Shown piece by piece: positions 1 to 8,037 of a DNA stretch of 64,000 bases. Position numbers and translations under genes: made by a program. The notes under the pieces are model-generated. The model was not told the DNA's origin. It saw only the letters and a list, made by a program, of their open reading frames with translations, and ran no database searches. Numbering within the stretch: position 1 is the stretch's first letter; every line of letters starts with the position of its first letter. The stretch is from Luteimicrobium xylanilyticum (GTDB lineage: Bacteria; Actinomycetota; Actinomycetes; Actinomycetales; Cellulomonadaceae): assembly GCF_009429125.1 (NCBI RefSeq), contig NZ_CP045529.1, forward strand, positions 4,092,001 to 4,156,000, written 5' to 3'.

Positions 1-1973
1 CCCGGGTCGGCGGGGGCGAGCTCACCCCGCAGGTACGCGCCGAGCAGCACGAACATCCGGATCGTCATGCCGTAGACGCTCCACGTCATCCCGGTGTCGT
101 GGGCGTAGCACGACGCCTCGTCGGCGAGGCGCGCGGCCTCGTCGAGGTTGCCTGCGTAGTAGCGGTTGGCGACGAGGTTGGACATGCACCGGAGCTCGGT
201 CTCCAGGTCGCCGGCCGCGTGGGCGCGCTCCCTGGCCTCGACGAGGAGCTCCGCCGAGCGTTCGGGGTCGTCGACCTCGAGCACGGCGAGCGTGCCGAGC
301 GCGTCGGCCTCGACGTCGGGGGCGTCGACGGCCTGGGCGTCGGCGACGGCGCGGACGGCGTCCTGCCGGGCGATGTCGTCGAGGTCGAGGTTGAGCGCGG
401 CGCGTGCGTGCATCGCGAGGGTCCAGGCGCGGTCGCGCGACGGCGGGTCGACGGGCAGGACCTCGAGAGCCGACGCGGTGCGGTCGAGCATCTCGTCGAG
501 CTCGTCGGCGGCGAGCAGGTAGCCGGCGAGGACGTGCTGGAGGGAGGCATGGCGGAGCGGGTCGCCGACGTGCGTGTCGACGACGGCCCGGGCGAGGTCG
601 ACGGCCCGCTCGGGCGCGCCGGAGCGGGCAGCGGCGGACGCGGCCGCGAGGGCGACGTCGTCGTGCGGCTCGCCGAGGAGGCCGGCGGCGTCGGGGACGG
701 CGTCCCACAGCGCGAGCACCTGCTCGAGGTGGCGCCGCTCCTCCGCGGGCGCGAGGACGCGCGCGGCCTGCCGGGCGGCATCGCGGCTCGCGACGAGCGT
801 CATCGGCAGGTCGTGGGCGCGGAGGGCGTGGTAGGCGCGGACGGCCGCAGAGCCGAGAGCAGGGTCGGCTGCGAGGGCGTCGAGGTAGGCGCGGTGGACG
901 GCCACCTGGTCGCCCGGCAGCAGGTCCCCGTAGACGGCCTCGGCGAGCAGCGCGTGCCGGAAGACGATGCGGTCCCCGTCCGAGTGGAGGACCTGCTGCG
1001 CCACGGCTTCCCTCAGGGCGCTGTCCGTGTCCGCGCCCGCCGCACCTCCGAGCACAGGGCCTGCGGCGACCGCGCGGACCAGCGGTTCGAGCACCTGGCG
1101 ACCGTCCGCGGACGCGATCCGGACGAGGCGCTGCACGTCCGGCGGGAGACGCTCGAGCCGGGCGTGGAGGACGTCGGCGAGCGTCCACGGCAGCTCGCCG
1201 GGCCGGACCCCCGACTCGACGAGCTCCTCCGCGAAGTAGGCGTTGCCCTCGGACCGCCGGCTCACCGACTCGAGGGCGGCGGCGTCGAGCGGGCGCCCGG
1301 CGACCGCCGTCGTGAACTCGCGCAGCTCGTCGCGCGTGAAGGGCTCGAGCTCGATCCGCTCGACGCGCGGGTGCCGGCCCAGCTCGGCGAGCACGGGGCG
1401 CAGGGGGTGGCGGCGGTGCAGGTCGTCGGCGCGGTACGACGCGACGACGAGGAGGTTCTCGTCGCGGAGCCGCGCCACGAGGTAGCGCAGGGCGTCCAGC
1501 GTCGACGCGTCCGCCCAGTGGATGTCCTCGATCATGAGGACGAGCGGCGACGACGGCGCCCCGGCCCCTCCGAGCACGGCGGCCAGCCCGTCGAGGAGCT
1601 GCAGGCGGCCGGCGGGCTCGGAGGTGGGGGTCGCTCCCGGGTCGGCGTCGAGGAGGCGCGCCAACGCGGGACGCTGGGCGGCGAAGTCGTCGACGATCGA
1701 ACAACGGCGCCGCAGGTCGCTGAGGGCCTCGACGAACGGCAGGAACGGCAGGCCGACCGAGCCGAGGTCCACGCAGTGGCTCACGACGACCGCCGCACCC
1801 GCCTCCTGGGCGAGCTCGGCGGTGCGGGTCAGGAGTCGGGTCTTGCCGATCCCGGCGTCGCCGCCCACGAGGACGAGCGCGGGCTCTCCCTCGGCGGCGC
1901 GGCGGACCGCGTCGGTGAGGAGCTCGAGCTCGGCTGACCGCGCGACGAAGGGCGCGGACGCAGGTGCGGCCAT
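1..1973 (-). CDS. LuxR/MalT-type AAA ATPase regulator (C-terminal part off the window)
   Basis: The frame starts at ATG 1973 and stays open to the window edge (657 codons seen). The N-terminus carries a Walker A motif GGDAGIGKT at residues 37-45 and a Walker B-like LVLMIEDIHWAD near residue 150. An alpha-helical, TPR-like region follows, rich in Ala, Arg and Leu (for example ADALGTLAVLEVDDPERSAE). This is the layout of large ATP-binding LuxR regulators (LAL/MalT class), whose DNA-binding domain lies at the C-terminus, here beyond position 1. The inducer is unknown. A -10-like box lies 7 bases before the ATG and no Shine-Dalgarno is evident, so the mRNA may be leaderless. An adenylate-cyclase-type ATPase without the HTH remains possible because the end is missing. 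Confidence 0.8.
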   Translation of the reverse strand, partial: MAAPASAPFVARSAELELLTDAVRRAAEGEPALVLVGGDAGIGKTRLLTRTAELAQEAGAAVVVSHCVDLGSVGLPFLPFVEALSDLRRRCSIVDDFAAQRPALARLLDADPGATPTSEPAGRLQLLDGLAAVLGGAGAPSSPLVLMIEDIHWADASTLDALRYLVARLRDENLLVVASYRADDLHRRHPLRPVLAELGRHPRVERIELEPFTRDELREFTTAVAGRPLDAAALESVSRRSEGNAYFAEELVESGVRPGELPWTLADVLHARLERLPPDVQRLVRIASADGRQVLEPLVRAVAAGPVLGGAAGADTDSALREAVAQQVLHSDGDRIVFRHALLAEAVYGDLLPGDQVAVHRAYLDALAADPALGSAAVRAYHALRAHDLPMTLVASRDAARQAARVLAPAEERRHLEQVLALWDAVPDAAGLLGEPHDDVALAAASAAARSGAPERAVDLARAVVDTHVGDPLRHASLQHVLAGYLLAADELDEMLDRTASALEVLPVDPPSRDRAWTLAMHARAALNLDLDDIARQDAVRAVADAQAVDAPDVEADALGTLAVLEVDDPERSAELLVEARERAHAAGDLETELRCMSNLVANRYYAGNLDEAARLADEASCYAHDTGMTWSVYGMTIRMFVLLGAYLRGELAPADP

Positions 1974-1980
1974 GTCCCCC

Positions 1981-1986
1981 AGTGTG
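1981..1986 (-). promoter_or_regulatory. -10 box for a leaderless start
   Basis: CACACT on the minus strand ends 7 bases before the ATG of the AAA regulator, the spacing expected if transcription begins at the start codon. No clear -35 was found. Confidence 0.4.
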
Positions 1987-2016
1987 TCAGCGCCCGCCCA
2001 CCGGAGCGCCACCCTT

Positions 2017-2169
2017 TCAGGCGGCGGCGCGGTGGTCCAGGTGCAGACGGTGGCTGAGCCGGTGCCACCGCGAGCCCTGCTGGGCGCCATGGGTGCGGTA
2101 GGACGCGCGAGCCTGCTCACGCAGGTACTCGACCTGGGCGTCGACCGCGGGTCCGAGCTGTTCCAGCAT
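2017..2169 (-). CDS. small hypothetical protein, 50 aa
   Basis: A 50-residue frame starts at ATG 2169 with GAGGGG placed as a ribosome-binding site 6 bases upstream. Its N-terminal half (MLEQLGPAVDAQVEYLREQ) looks helical and amphipathic. The C-terminal half is rich in His and Arg (HRLSHRLHLDH). There is no signal peptide or membrane segment and I do not recognise the family. It sits between the AAA regulator and the acyl-CoA synthetase and is divergent from the latter, sharing the repeat-bearing intergenic region at 2270-2319. The good RBS is the main reason to accept it. Confidence 0.5.
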   Translation of the reverse strand: MLEQLGPAVDAQVEYLREQARASYRTHGAQQGSRWHRLSHRLHLDHRAAA

Positions 2170-2269
2170 GATTCCCCCTCGAGAGTCGCGGCGACACGGT
2201 GCCGCCGTGACCCCGACTCTGCGGGTAAGGCGGGGGTGCGCAGATCGGGCGGTCGCCCAGTCCTGGGCG

Positions 2270-2319
2270 CTGAGGTGCCTCAGACGGCGTCTGAGGTACC
2301 CGTACGGCCGTCTGAGGTA
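2270..2319. promoter_or_regulatory. three CTGAGGT direct repeats at 21-base period; probable operator
   Basis: CTGAGGT occurs at 2270, 2291 and 2312, exactly 21 bases (two helical turns) apart. An inverted half-site CCTCAG at 2278-2283 makes 2278-2296 a palindrome with 9-base arms (CCTCAGACG / CGTCTGAGG). The array lies in the intergenic region between the divergent 50-aa gene and fadD, so cooperative binding of a regulator on one face of the helix is a reasonable inference. The binding protein is unknown. Confidence 0.6.
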
Positions 2320-2423
2320 GCCCCGACCAGCGGGTTCAGGGGATTCCGATACCCGGGGTAGCATGTATCACGAGCCCGCGTCGGAGCGGGCCTTCCCATG
2401 CAGCGGACGACGAGGTACAACGC

Positions 2424-4283
2424 ATGACCGCACCGGCCACCACTCCCGCGGACCGACCCGCCACCCACCTCGACCTGAGCGACTCCCCCCTGCGGATCGC
2501 ACGCTCGGTCACCGCCCTGTACGACGCGCGGGTGCGCGACCACGCGGGCGAGCTCGCCTACCGCTCGCCCGACGGGCAGGGCGGGTGGGTCGACCACTCC
2601 TGGCGCGACGTCGACGCGCGGGTCCGGCCGCTCGCCGCGGCGTTCGTCGAGCACGGCATCGCCCGCGGCGACCGGATCGCCCTCATGGCGGGCACGAGCT
2701 ACGACTGGATCGTCGTCGACCAGGCGATCCAGCAGGCCGGCGCCGCGACCACCTCGATCTACCCCATCGCCACGCCCGACGTGCTCGAGTGGATCCTCTC
2801 GGACTCCGGGTCGCGGATCGTCGTCGTCGACGACGTGGAGCTGCTCGAGCAGGTGCGCGCGGTCCGCGCGAAGACGCCGGCGCTCGAGCTCGTCGTCGTG
2901 ATCGACGCGAGCGGTGCCACGCTGGGCGACGGCGAGCGCTCGCTCGCCGACCTCACGGAATCCGGCCGTGCCTACGACGCCGCCCACCCCACCGCCGTCG
3001 ACGGCGCCCACGCGGAGCTCGGCCCGGACGACCTCGCGACCCTCATCTACACGTCGGGAACCACCGGCCTCCCGAAGGGCGTGCGGCTCACGCACTACAA
3101 CTGGACCGGAGAGGCCGCGGGGATCGACGCGCTCGGCATCCTCTCCGACCAGCACACGCAGATGCTGTGGCTCCCGCTCGCGCACGTGTTCGCGAAGACG
3201 TTCGTGGTGGCGCAGCTCCAGATCGGCTACCCGACGGCCGTCGACGGCTCGATCCCGAACCTCGTCGGGAACCTCGCGACCGCACGACCGGTGTTCATGG
3301 CCGCGGCGCCGCGCATCTTCGAGAAGGTCCACGCCGGCATCACCGCGCAGGTCGAGGCCAAGGGCGGGATCACGCTCGCGCTGTTCCGCTGGGCCGTGCG
3401 GGCCGGTGAGCAGAAGGTCCGGGCGCAGCAGTCCGGCGAGACGGCGTCGCTGTGGGTGCGCGCGCAGGCCGCGCTCAGCTCGGCGCTCGTGTTCTCGAAG
3501 GTCCGCAAGCGGTTCGGCGGGCAGCTCCAGTACTTCATCTCCGGCTCGGCGCCCCTGTCGCGAGAGATCCTCGAGTTCTTCGAGGCGACCGGCATGCCGA
3601 TCCTCGAGGGCTACGGGCTGACCGAGACGTCCGCGGCGATCACCGTGAACCTGCCCGGCGAGTCCCGGTTCGGGACCGTCGGCCCCGTGCTCCCGGGCCA
3701 CGAGATCAAGCTCGCGTCCGACGGCGAGATCCTCGCCCGCGGCCCCGCCGTCACCCCGGGGTACTTCAACAACGCGGACGCGACCGCCGAGGCGATCGAG
3801 GACGGCTGGTTCCACACGGGCGACATCGGCGAGATCGTCGAGGACCGCTACCTCAAGATCGTCGACCGCAAGAAGGACCTCTTCAAGACGTCGAACGGCA
3901 AGTACGTCGCGCCCGGGCTCGTCGAGGTGTCGCTGTCGTCGAACAGCACGATCATCGGGCAGGCCGTCGTCGTCGGGGCCGGACGGTCGTACTGCGTCGC
4001 GCTCGTCAGCATCGACTCCGAGGAGCTCGTCGGCTGGGCGAAGACCAAGGGGCTCAGCGGCTCGTACGAGGAGCTCATCGCGTCGCCGCAGGTCGAGGCC
4101 GAGGTGCAGGCCGCCGTCGACCGGACGAACGCCGGGTTCGCGCGCTGGGAGCAGATCAAGAAGTTCGCGATCCTCCCCAGCGAGATCACCGTCGAGTCCA
4201 ACGAGCTCACGCCGTCGCTCAAGCTGCGCCGCAAGCCCGTGATCGAGAAGAACGCCGACCTGATCGGGTCGCTCTACTCCTGA
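2424..4283 (+). CDS. long-chain fatty-acid--CoA ligase (AMP-binding)
   Basis: This 619-residue protein belongs to the ANL adenylating superfamily and should activate long-chain fatty acids with ATP and CoA. The AMP-binding P-loop reads YTSGTTGLPKG near residue 210, followed by EGYGLTETSAAITVN near residue 395. The hinge region has WFHTGDIGEIVEDRYLKIVDRKKDLFKTSNGKYV. The length matches FadD15/long-chain synthetases, which have a shortened C-terminal lid. It is monocistronic, and the CTGAGGT repeat array upstream suggests dedicated control. ATG 2424 was chosen because homology begins soon after it. The exact chain-length preference cannot be read from sequence. Confidence 0.93.
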   Translation: MTAPATTPADRPATHLDLSDSPLRIARSVTALYDARVRDHAGELAYRSPDGQGGWVDHSWRDVDARVRPLAAAFVEHGIARGDRIALMAGTSYDWIVVDQAIQQAGAATTSIYPIATPDVLEWILSDSGSRIVVVDDVELLEQVRAVRAKTPALELVVVIDASGATLGDGERSLADLTESGRAYDAAHPTAVDGAHAELGPDDLATLIYTSGTTGLPKGVRLTHYNWTGEAAGIDALGILSDQHTQMLWLPLAHVFAKTFVVAQLQIGYPTAVDGSIPNLVGNLATARPVFMAAAPRIFEKVHAGITAQVEAKGGITLALFRWAVRAGEQKVRAQQSGETASLWVRAQAALSSALVFSKVRKRFGGQLQYFISGSAPLSREILEFFEATGMPILEGYGLTETSAAITVNLPGESRFGTVGPVLPGHEIKLASDGEILARGPAVTPGYFNNADATAEAIEDGWFHTGDIGEIVEDRYLKIVDRKKDLFKTSNGKYVAPGLVEVSLSSNSTIIGQAVVVGAGRSYCVALVSIDSEELVGWAKTKGLSGSYEELIASPQVEAEVQAAVDRTNAGFARWEQIKKFAILPSEITVESNELTPSLKLRRKPVIEKNADLIGSLYS

Positions 4284-4378
4284 CCGGTCGGAGTCAGCGG
4301 CCGCCACCCACAGGGGCACCCGAGCCGCCGTCGTGCACAACGAGGCTCGGCCGCCGCCCGCGCGTCGGAGGCCTGCGG

Positions 4379-4384
4379 CACGCT
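4379..4384 (+). promoter_or_regulatory. -10 box for leaderless tag
   Basis: CACGCT is followed by a 6-base spacer and the tag ATG. The same block, GCACGCTGGGG then CATGACGAC, recurs in front of the gene at 11432. Confidence 0.4.
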
Positions 4385-4390
4385 GGGGCC

Positions 4391-5035
4391 ATGACGACGA
4401 CACCAGCAGCCGTGGACGACAACCAGCCCACGGCACCCAGCCCGGCCGGCACCCGGTGCTTCGGCGACGGTGACCCCCTCTACGAGCGCTACCACGACAC
4501 CGAGTGGGGCGTCCCCGTGCACGGCGAGCACGAGCTGCTCGAACGGCTCGCGCTCGAGGGGTTCCAGTCCGGGCTCTCGTGGCTGACGGTGCTGCGCAAG
4601 CGCGAGGCGTTCCGGTCCGCGTTCGCAGGCTTCGACGCTCAGGTGGTGGCCGCGTACGGACCGGACGACGTCGAGCGGCTGCTGCAGGACGCGTCCATCA
4701 TCCGGAACCGGCAGAAGATCGAGGCCACGCTCACCAACGCGCGCGCCCTCGTCGCACTGCACGACGCGGGCGGCTCGCTCGACGAGCTCGTGTGGTCGTT
4801 CGCGCCCGCGCCTCGCACCGAACCGCCTTCGAGCTGGACCGAGGTTCCCGCCAAGACGCCCGAGTCGCTGGCGCTGTCGAAGGCCCTCAAGAAGGCCGGG
4901 TTCGTGTTCGTCGGGCCGATCACGGCGTACGCGACCATGCAGGCGTGCGGCCTGGTCGACGACCATCTCGCGACCTGCCCCGTCGTGCTCGCTCGCGGTT
5001 CCGGCGGCCCGGAGACCGTCGGCGCCACGGCCTGA
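4391..5035 (+). CDS. tag: DNA-3-methyladenine glycosylase I
   Basis: This 214-residue protein has the family signature: an N-terminal Cys (RCFGDGDPLYERYHDTEWG, Cys23 and His35), the core GFQSGLSWLTVLRKREAFR, and a C-terminal His-x3-Cys in DDHLATC. In E. coli Tag these Cys and His residues bind a structural zinc. The enzyme excises 3-methyladenine from alkylated DNA to start base excision repair. The reading frame is open further upstream, but homology begins only after ATG 4391, and a -10-like box lies 6 bases before that ATG. It stands alone downstream of fadD. Confidence 0.93.
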   Translation: MTTTPAAVDDNQPTAPSPAGTRCFGDGDPLYERYHDTEWGVPVHGEHELLERLALEGFQSGLSWLTVLRKREAFRSAFAGFDAQVVAAYGPDDVERLLQDASIIRNRQKIEATLTNARALVALHDAGGSLDELVWSFAPAPRTEPPSSWTEVPAKTPESLALSKALKKAGFVFVGPITAYATMQACGLVDDHLATCPVVLARGSGGPETVGATA

Positions 5036-5101
5036 CGCAGACCGGACAGGCCGCACCGCTCACCCTCGCTGCGAAAGACGGGTGAAGTGTAGACCATGGA
5101 T

Positions 5102-5131
5102 TTGTACGCGCCGCTTCCGTACCGGTAGCGT
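5102..5131 (+). promoter_or_regulatory. promoter of the choice-of-anchor A gene
   Basis: TTGTAC at 5102-5107 and TAGCGT at 5126-5131 are separated by 18 bases. This gives a leader of about 60 bases before the TTG start at 5201. Confidence 0.5.
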
Positions 5132-5149
5132 GCCGTGGACCGTCCCCTC

Positions 5150-5175
5150 GTGCGCGCGCACCGCCGCGCGCGCAC
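5150..5175 (+). promoter_or_regulatory. GC hairpin in the 5' leader
   Basis: Arms GTGCGCGCGC and GCGCGCGCAC (10 perfect pairs) enclose the loop ACCGCC, about 25 bases before the start codon. It may protect the mRNA or modulate translation. No T tract follows, so it is not an intrinsic terminator. Confidence 0.4.
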
Positions 5176-5200
5176 CGGCACCCATCGAAGGAGCACTTCC

Positions 5201-6628
5201 TTGAGCACGCGTCCCCTCGGCCCTGCCCACCAGGGCCGCGCCCTCATCGGCCGGACGGCCGCAGCCCTCGCCCTCGCGGGCGCGGGCGTCCTCGCCGCGA
5301 CCGGAGGCGCGAACGCCGCCGAGACCTGCACCACGACCGGGATCGGCAACGGTGACCCCACCGGCACCGACAACACGGTCAACGTGTACGCGGCCGGCGA
5401 CTTCACGGTCCACGGCGCGGCGGAGGCGGAGGGTGTGGTCGTGGTCGGCAGGGACTTCGCCGTCGACGGGCTCTACGGCGTCGGGGTCGCCGGCGGCGGG
5501 TCCCTCGTCGCCCCCTCCAAGGGCTCGGTCATGCTCCGGGTCGGCGAGGACGTCACGGGCACGTCGAACCTCCACGTGGGCCACGGTCTGGACGGTCAGA
5601 TGAAGGTGGGCGGGACGATCGACGGCAAGCCCGCCGAGGGAACCGCACACGCCTCCCTCGGCAAGACGGCCGCGCTCGGCGCGTACGCCGACCTCACGAC
5701 GACGCTCCGGTCCACGTCCGGCGAGCTCGCCGCGGAGGCCGCCAACGGCACCGTCACCGACGAGGCCCCCTACGTCGTGTTCCGCGGCGACGGCCACTCG
5801 TCGACGCAGGTCTTCGCCGTCGACGGCGGCAAGCTGGGGAGCGCGTCGCAGTCCGTCAGCGTCGAGTTCGCCGACATCCCGGACGACGCGACGATCGTCG
5901 TCAACGTCACGGGCAAGGTCCACGCGAACGTCACCGACATGCGCCGCGAGGGCGCCACGGCCGCCTTCGACCAGAACGGTGACAACGCGGGCCTCGGCTC
6001 GTACGCATCGCGCACCGTGTGGAACATCGTCGGCGACACCTCCCCGGACATCGCCGGGTCGGCACAGTGGGTCGGCTCGGTCCTGGTCCCGACTGGGGGC
6101 GGTACGACCACGATCGACGTTCCCGGCCTGAACGGTCGCACCTGGGTCGCAGGCGATCTCGCACACACCTACGCGGGCGGCGAGTTCCACAACTATCCGT
6201 TCACGGGTTCGGACGACCTGACGTGCACGCCGGGCACCCCGACGGACGAGACCACCTCGTCCCCCACCACGACACCCACCCCCGAGAGCACGACCCCGGC
6301 CAGCACCCCGGCCCCGAGCGACGACTCGACCGAGACGCCGAGCGACGACACCACGGACACGCCGAGCGACGACCAGTCCACCGCGCCGAGCACCGACGAG
6401 GACACCCCGTCGACCGCTCCCGCCGACGTGGCGTCGCCCTCGCCGACAGACACGACGGTCGTCCTCGCAGCCGGCGGCACGGCCGCGCCGACGGCGACCG
6501 CCACCGCGCAGGGTGAGGGCGTGCTCGCCCAGACCGGCGCGAACATCGTGCCCTTCGCGATCGCGGCCGCGGTGCTGGTCGCAGCCGGCGCGACGCTGCT
6601 GGTGCTGCGACGCCGTCGGGCCGTCTGA
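5201..6628 (+). CDS. choice-of-anchor A family secreted, wall-anchored protein
   Basis: The start is TTG 5201, preceded by AAGGAG 8 bases upstream, giving 475 residues. A signal peptide is seen (RRTAAALALAGAGVLAATG is approximate; cleavage probably near ANAAE). The body has the choice-of-anchor A fold pattern: NTVNVYAAGDFTVHG, VVVVGRDFAVDG and WNIVGDTSPDIAGSAQWVGS. A Thr/Pro/Asp-rich stalk follows (TETPSDDTTDTPSDD), then LAQTG, a hydrophobic helix and an RRRR tail. This is a LAXTG sortase signal of the class E type common in Actinobacteria, so the protein should be covalently attached to the cell wall. No sortase gene is in the window. Its ligand is unknown. A bidirectional terminator follows. 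Confidence 0.85.
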   Translation: MSTRPLGPAHQGRALIGRTAAALALAGAGVLAATGGANAAETCTTTGIGNGDPTGTDNTVNVYAAGDFTVHGAAEAEGVVVVGRDFAVDGLYGVGVAGGGSLVAPSKGSVMLRVGEDVTGTSNLHVGHGLDGQMKVGGTIDGKPAEGTAHASLGKTAALGAYADLTTTLRSTSGELAAEAANGTVTDEAPYVVFRGDGHSSTQVFAVDGGKLGSASQSVSVEFADIPDDATIVVNVTGKVHANVTDMRREGATAAFDQNGDNAGLGSYASRTVWNIVGDTSPDIAGSAQWVGSVLVPTGGGTTTIDVPGLNGRTWVAGDLAHTYAGGEFHNYPFTGSDDLTCTPGTPTDETTSSPTTTPTPESTTPASTPAPSDDSTETPSDDTTDTPSDDQSTAPSTDEDTPSTAPADVASPSPTDTTVVLAAGGTAAPTATATAQGEGVLAQTGANIVPFAIAAAVLVAAGATLLVLRRRRAV

Positions 6629-6703
6629 CCGCACCACTCACCGAGCTGCGCGCACCGTCCCCTCCTTCGGGGCGCGCACGCGGGTCCTCCGGGACACGCA
6701 ACG

Positions 6704-6739
6704 CGGGCCCGGTCGCCTTCCACGGGGCGACCGGGCCCG
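6704..6739. terminator. bidirectional intrinsic terminator
   Basis: A perfect 14-base inverted repeat (CGGGCCCGGTCGCC and its complement) with an 8-base loop lies between the convergent choice-of-anchor A and anti-sigma genes. There is no strong T tract, which is common for actinobacterial terminators. Confidence 0.75.
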
Positions 6740-6769
6740 ATCTCGTTCCCGACGCCGACGGCCTCGACC

Positions 6770-7513
6770 TCAGCCCTCGGAGCGGGCGACGGCGACGCCG
6801 CCCAGCCGGATCTCGACGCCCTCGACGTCCTGCTTCGCTAGGGACGTCGAGGCGTGCAGACCCGTCGCTCCCGTCCCGGTCGCGGCCCACGTCCCGACGG
6901 TCGTCGCTCGGCCGGAGCGGTCGAGCACCACCAGCGCGTAGGTCGCACCGCCGGTCCCGGCCGCCACGTACGGGCCACCAGACGTCGGCGTCGCCCCCTC
7001 CGGGTAGTGGCACGACCAGGACAGCCGCGTCCCCCACGCCACGGGGTCGAGGGTGAGCTGTGCCGTGACGCCGGAGCCACCGACCGGGGCGAGCGACCAC
7101 GTGGTCGCGGCGGCGCTCACGGAACCGCCGCCGTCGGTCGACACCGCCGACGAGACGGCCCACCCGGCGCCGCCGCCCACCACGAGCAGCCCCGCGGCCA
7201 CCGCCGCCGCGGTCCAACGCCGCCGCACCTGCCCCCGACGGAGCCGGGTGGCCACGGCGCCCAGATCGACCACATCCGCCGAGGTCTCGTCCGAGGCGCC
7301 TCGCGGCACCTCGTCCGCGGGCAGGAGCGCGAGCAGCGGCGGCATCCCGGCGAGGTCGGCCACGGCCTCCCGGCAGCGGTCGCACACGGCGACGTGCCGC
7401 TCGAAGGCTCGGCGGTCCTCCGCGTCGAGCGCCCCCAGCACGTACGCGGCGTCCCACTCGGCGACGCGCTCGTGCTCGGCAGCGACGTCGTCGGGCGTGC
7501 GGGCGTCCGTCAT
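6770..7513 (-). CDS. RskA-type anti-sigma factor
   Basis: This 247-residue protein has an N-terminal zinc-binding anti-sigma motif (FERHVAVCDRCREAVADL, H-x3-C-x2-C), one transmembrane helix (AAAVAAGLLVVGGGAGWAV, about residues 103-121) and an extracytoplasmic RskA domain. It should hold the adjacent ECF sigma factor inactive at the membrane until proteolysis. The start codon overlaps the sigma stop codon (ATGA), so the two are translationally coupled. ATG 7513 is the first plausible start in this frame. The signal sensed is unknown. Confidence 0.88.
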   Translation of the reverse strand: MTDARTPDDVAAEHERVAEWDAAYVLGALDAEDRRAFERHVAVCDRCREAVADLAGMPPLLALLPADEVPRGASDETSADVVDLGAVATRLRRGQVRRRWTAAAVAAGLLVVGGGAGWAVSSAVSTDGGGSVSAAATTWSLAPVGGSGVTAQLTLDPVAWGTRLSWSCHYPEGATPTSGGPYVAAGTGGATYALVVLDRSGRATTVGTWAATGTGATGLHASTSLAKQDVEGVEIRLGGVAVARSEG

Positions 7514-8037
7514 GACGTCACCCCTCTCTCCTGGAGCGCGAGCCGCAGGGCGCGCAGGCCGTAGTGCAGCCGGGACTTGACCGTCCCGGCGGGGATGTCG
7601 AGCTCGGTGGCGAGCTCGGCCACGCTCTGCCCGCCGTAGTACGCCCCGACGACGACGGCCCGGTGCTCGGGCGAGAGCGTCGCGAGCGCGTCCCCGACGA
7701 GCCAGGCGTCGAGCACGGACTGGGTGTCGTCCCGTGCGGTCGGGGCACGGTCGAGCCGATCGAGGACGCCGGGCTCGCCGACGACGGCCTCGCGCCGGTG
7801 CCGCGCGCTCCGGCGGTCGTCCACGACGAGGTGACGGGCCACGGTGAAGAGCCAGGCGCGCACCCGGTCGTCGCCGCGCGCGAGCACGTCGGGGTGCCGC
7901 CACGCGCGCACGAGGGTCTCTTGGACGACGTCCTGAGCGAGGCCCTCGTCCCCCGTGAGACGGAGCGCGAACCGGTACAACGCGCCCGCGTGTGCGTCGT
8001 GGAGGGCACGGAGCCGCGTGTCGGGGGCAGCGCTCAC
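7510..8037 (-). CDS. ECF RNA polymerase sigma factor (SigK-like)
   Basis: GTG 8037 gives 175 residues. Region 2 is visible as LYRFALRLTGDEGLAQDVVQ and VRAWLFTVARHLVVDDRRS. Region 4 reads VVGAYYGGQSVAELATELD, IPAGTVKSRLHYGLRAL, the typical helix-turn-helix. GAGGT lies just upstream of GTG. The start overlaps the YceI stop (GTGA) and its stop overlaps the anti-sigma start (ATGA), so three genes form one coupled operon. The SigK/RskA pairing is the closest known arrangement. The target promoters are not evident from this window. Confidence 0.9.
   Translation of the reverse strand: MSAAPDTRLRALHDAHAGALYRFALRLTGDEGLAQDVVQETLVRAWRHPDVLARGDDRVRAWLFTVARHLVVDDRRSARHRREAVVGEPGVLDRLDRAPTARDDTQSVLDAWLVGDALATLSPEHRAVVVGAYYGGQSVAELATELDIPAGTVKSRLHYGLRALRLALQERGVTS

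Noticed and set aside
99..1937. 612-codon open frame on the plus strand opposite the AAA regulator
   Set aside because: It is a mirror of the GC-rich minus-strand gene. Its translation is low-complexity Val/Gly/Arg without domains, while the minus frame has Walker motifs.
5150..5175. Transcription terminator before the choice-of-anchor A gene
   Set aside because: It lies between the promoter and the RBS of that gene and lacks a T tract.
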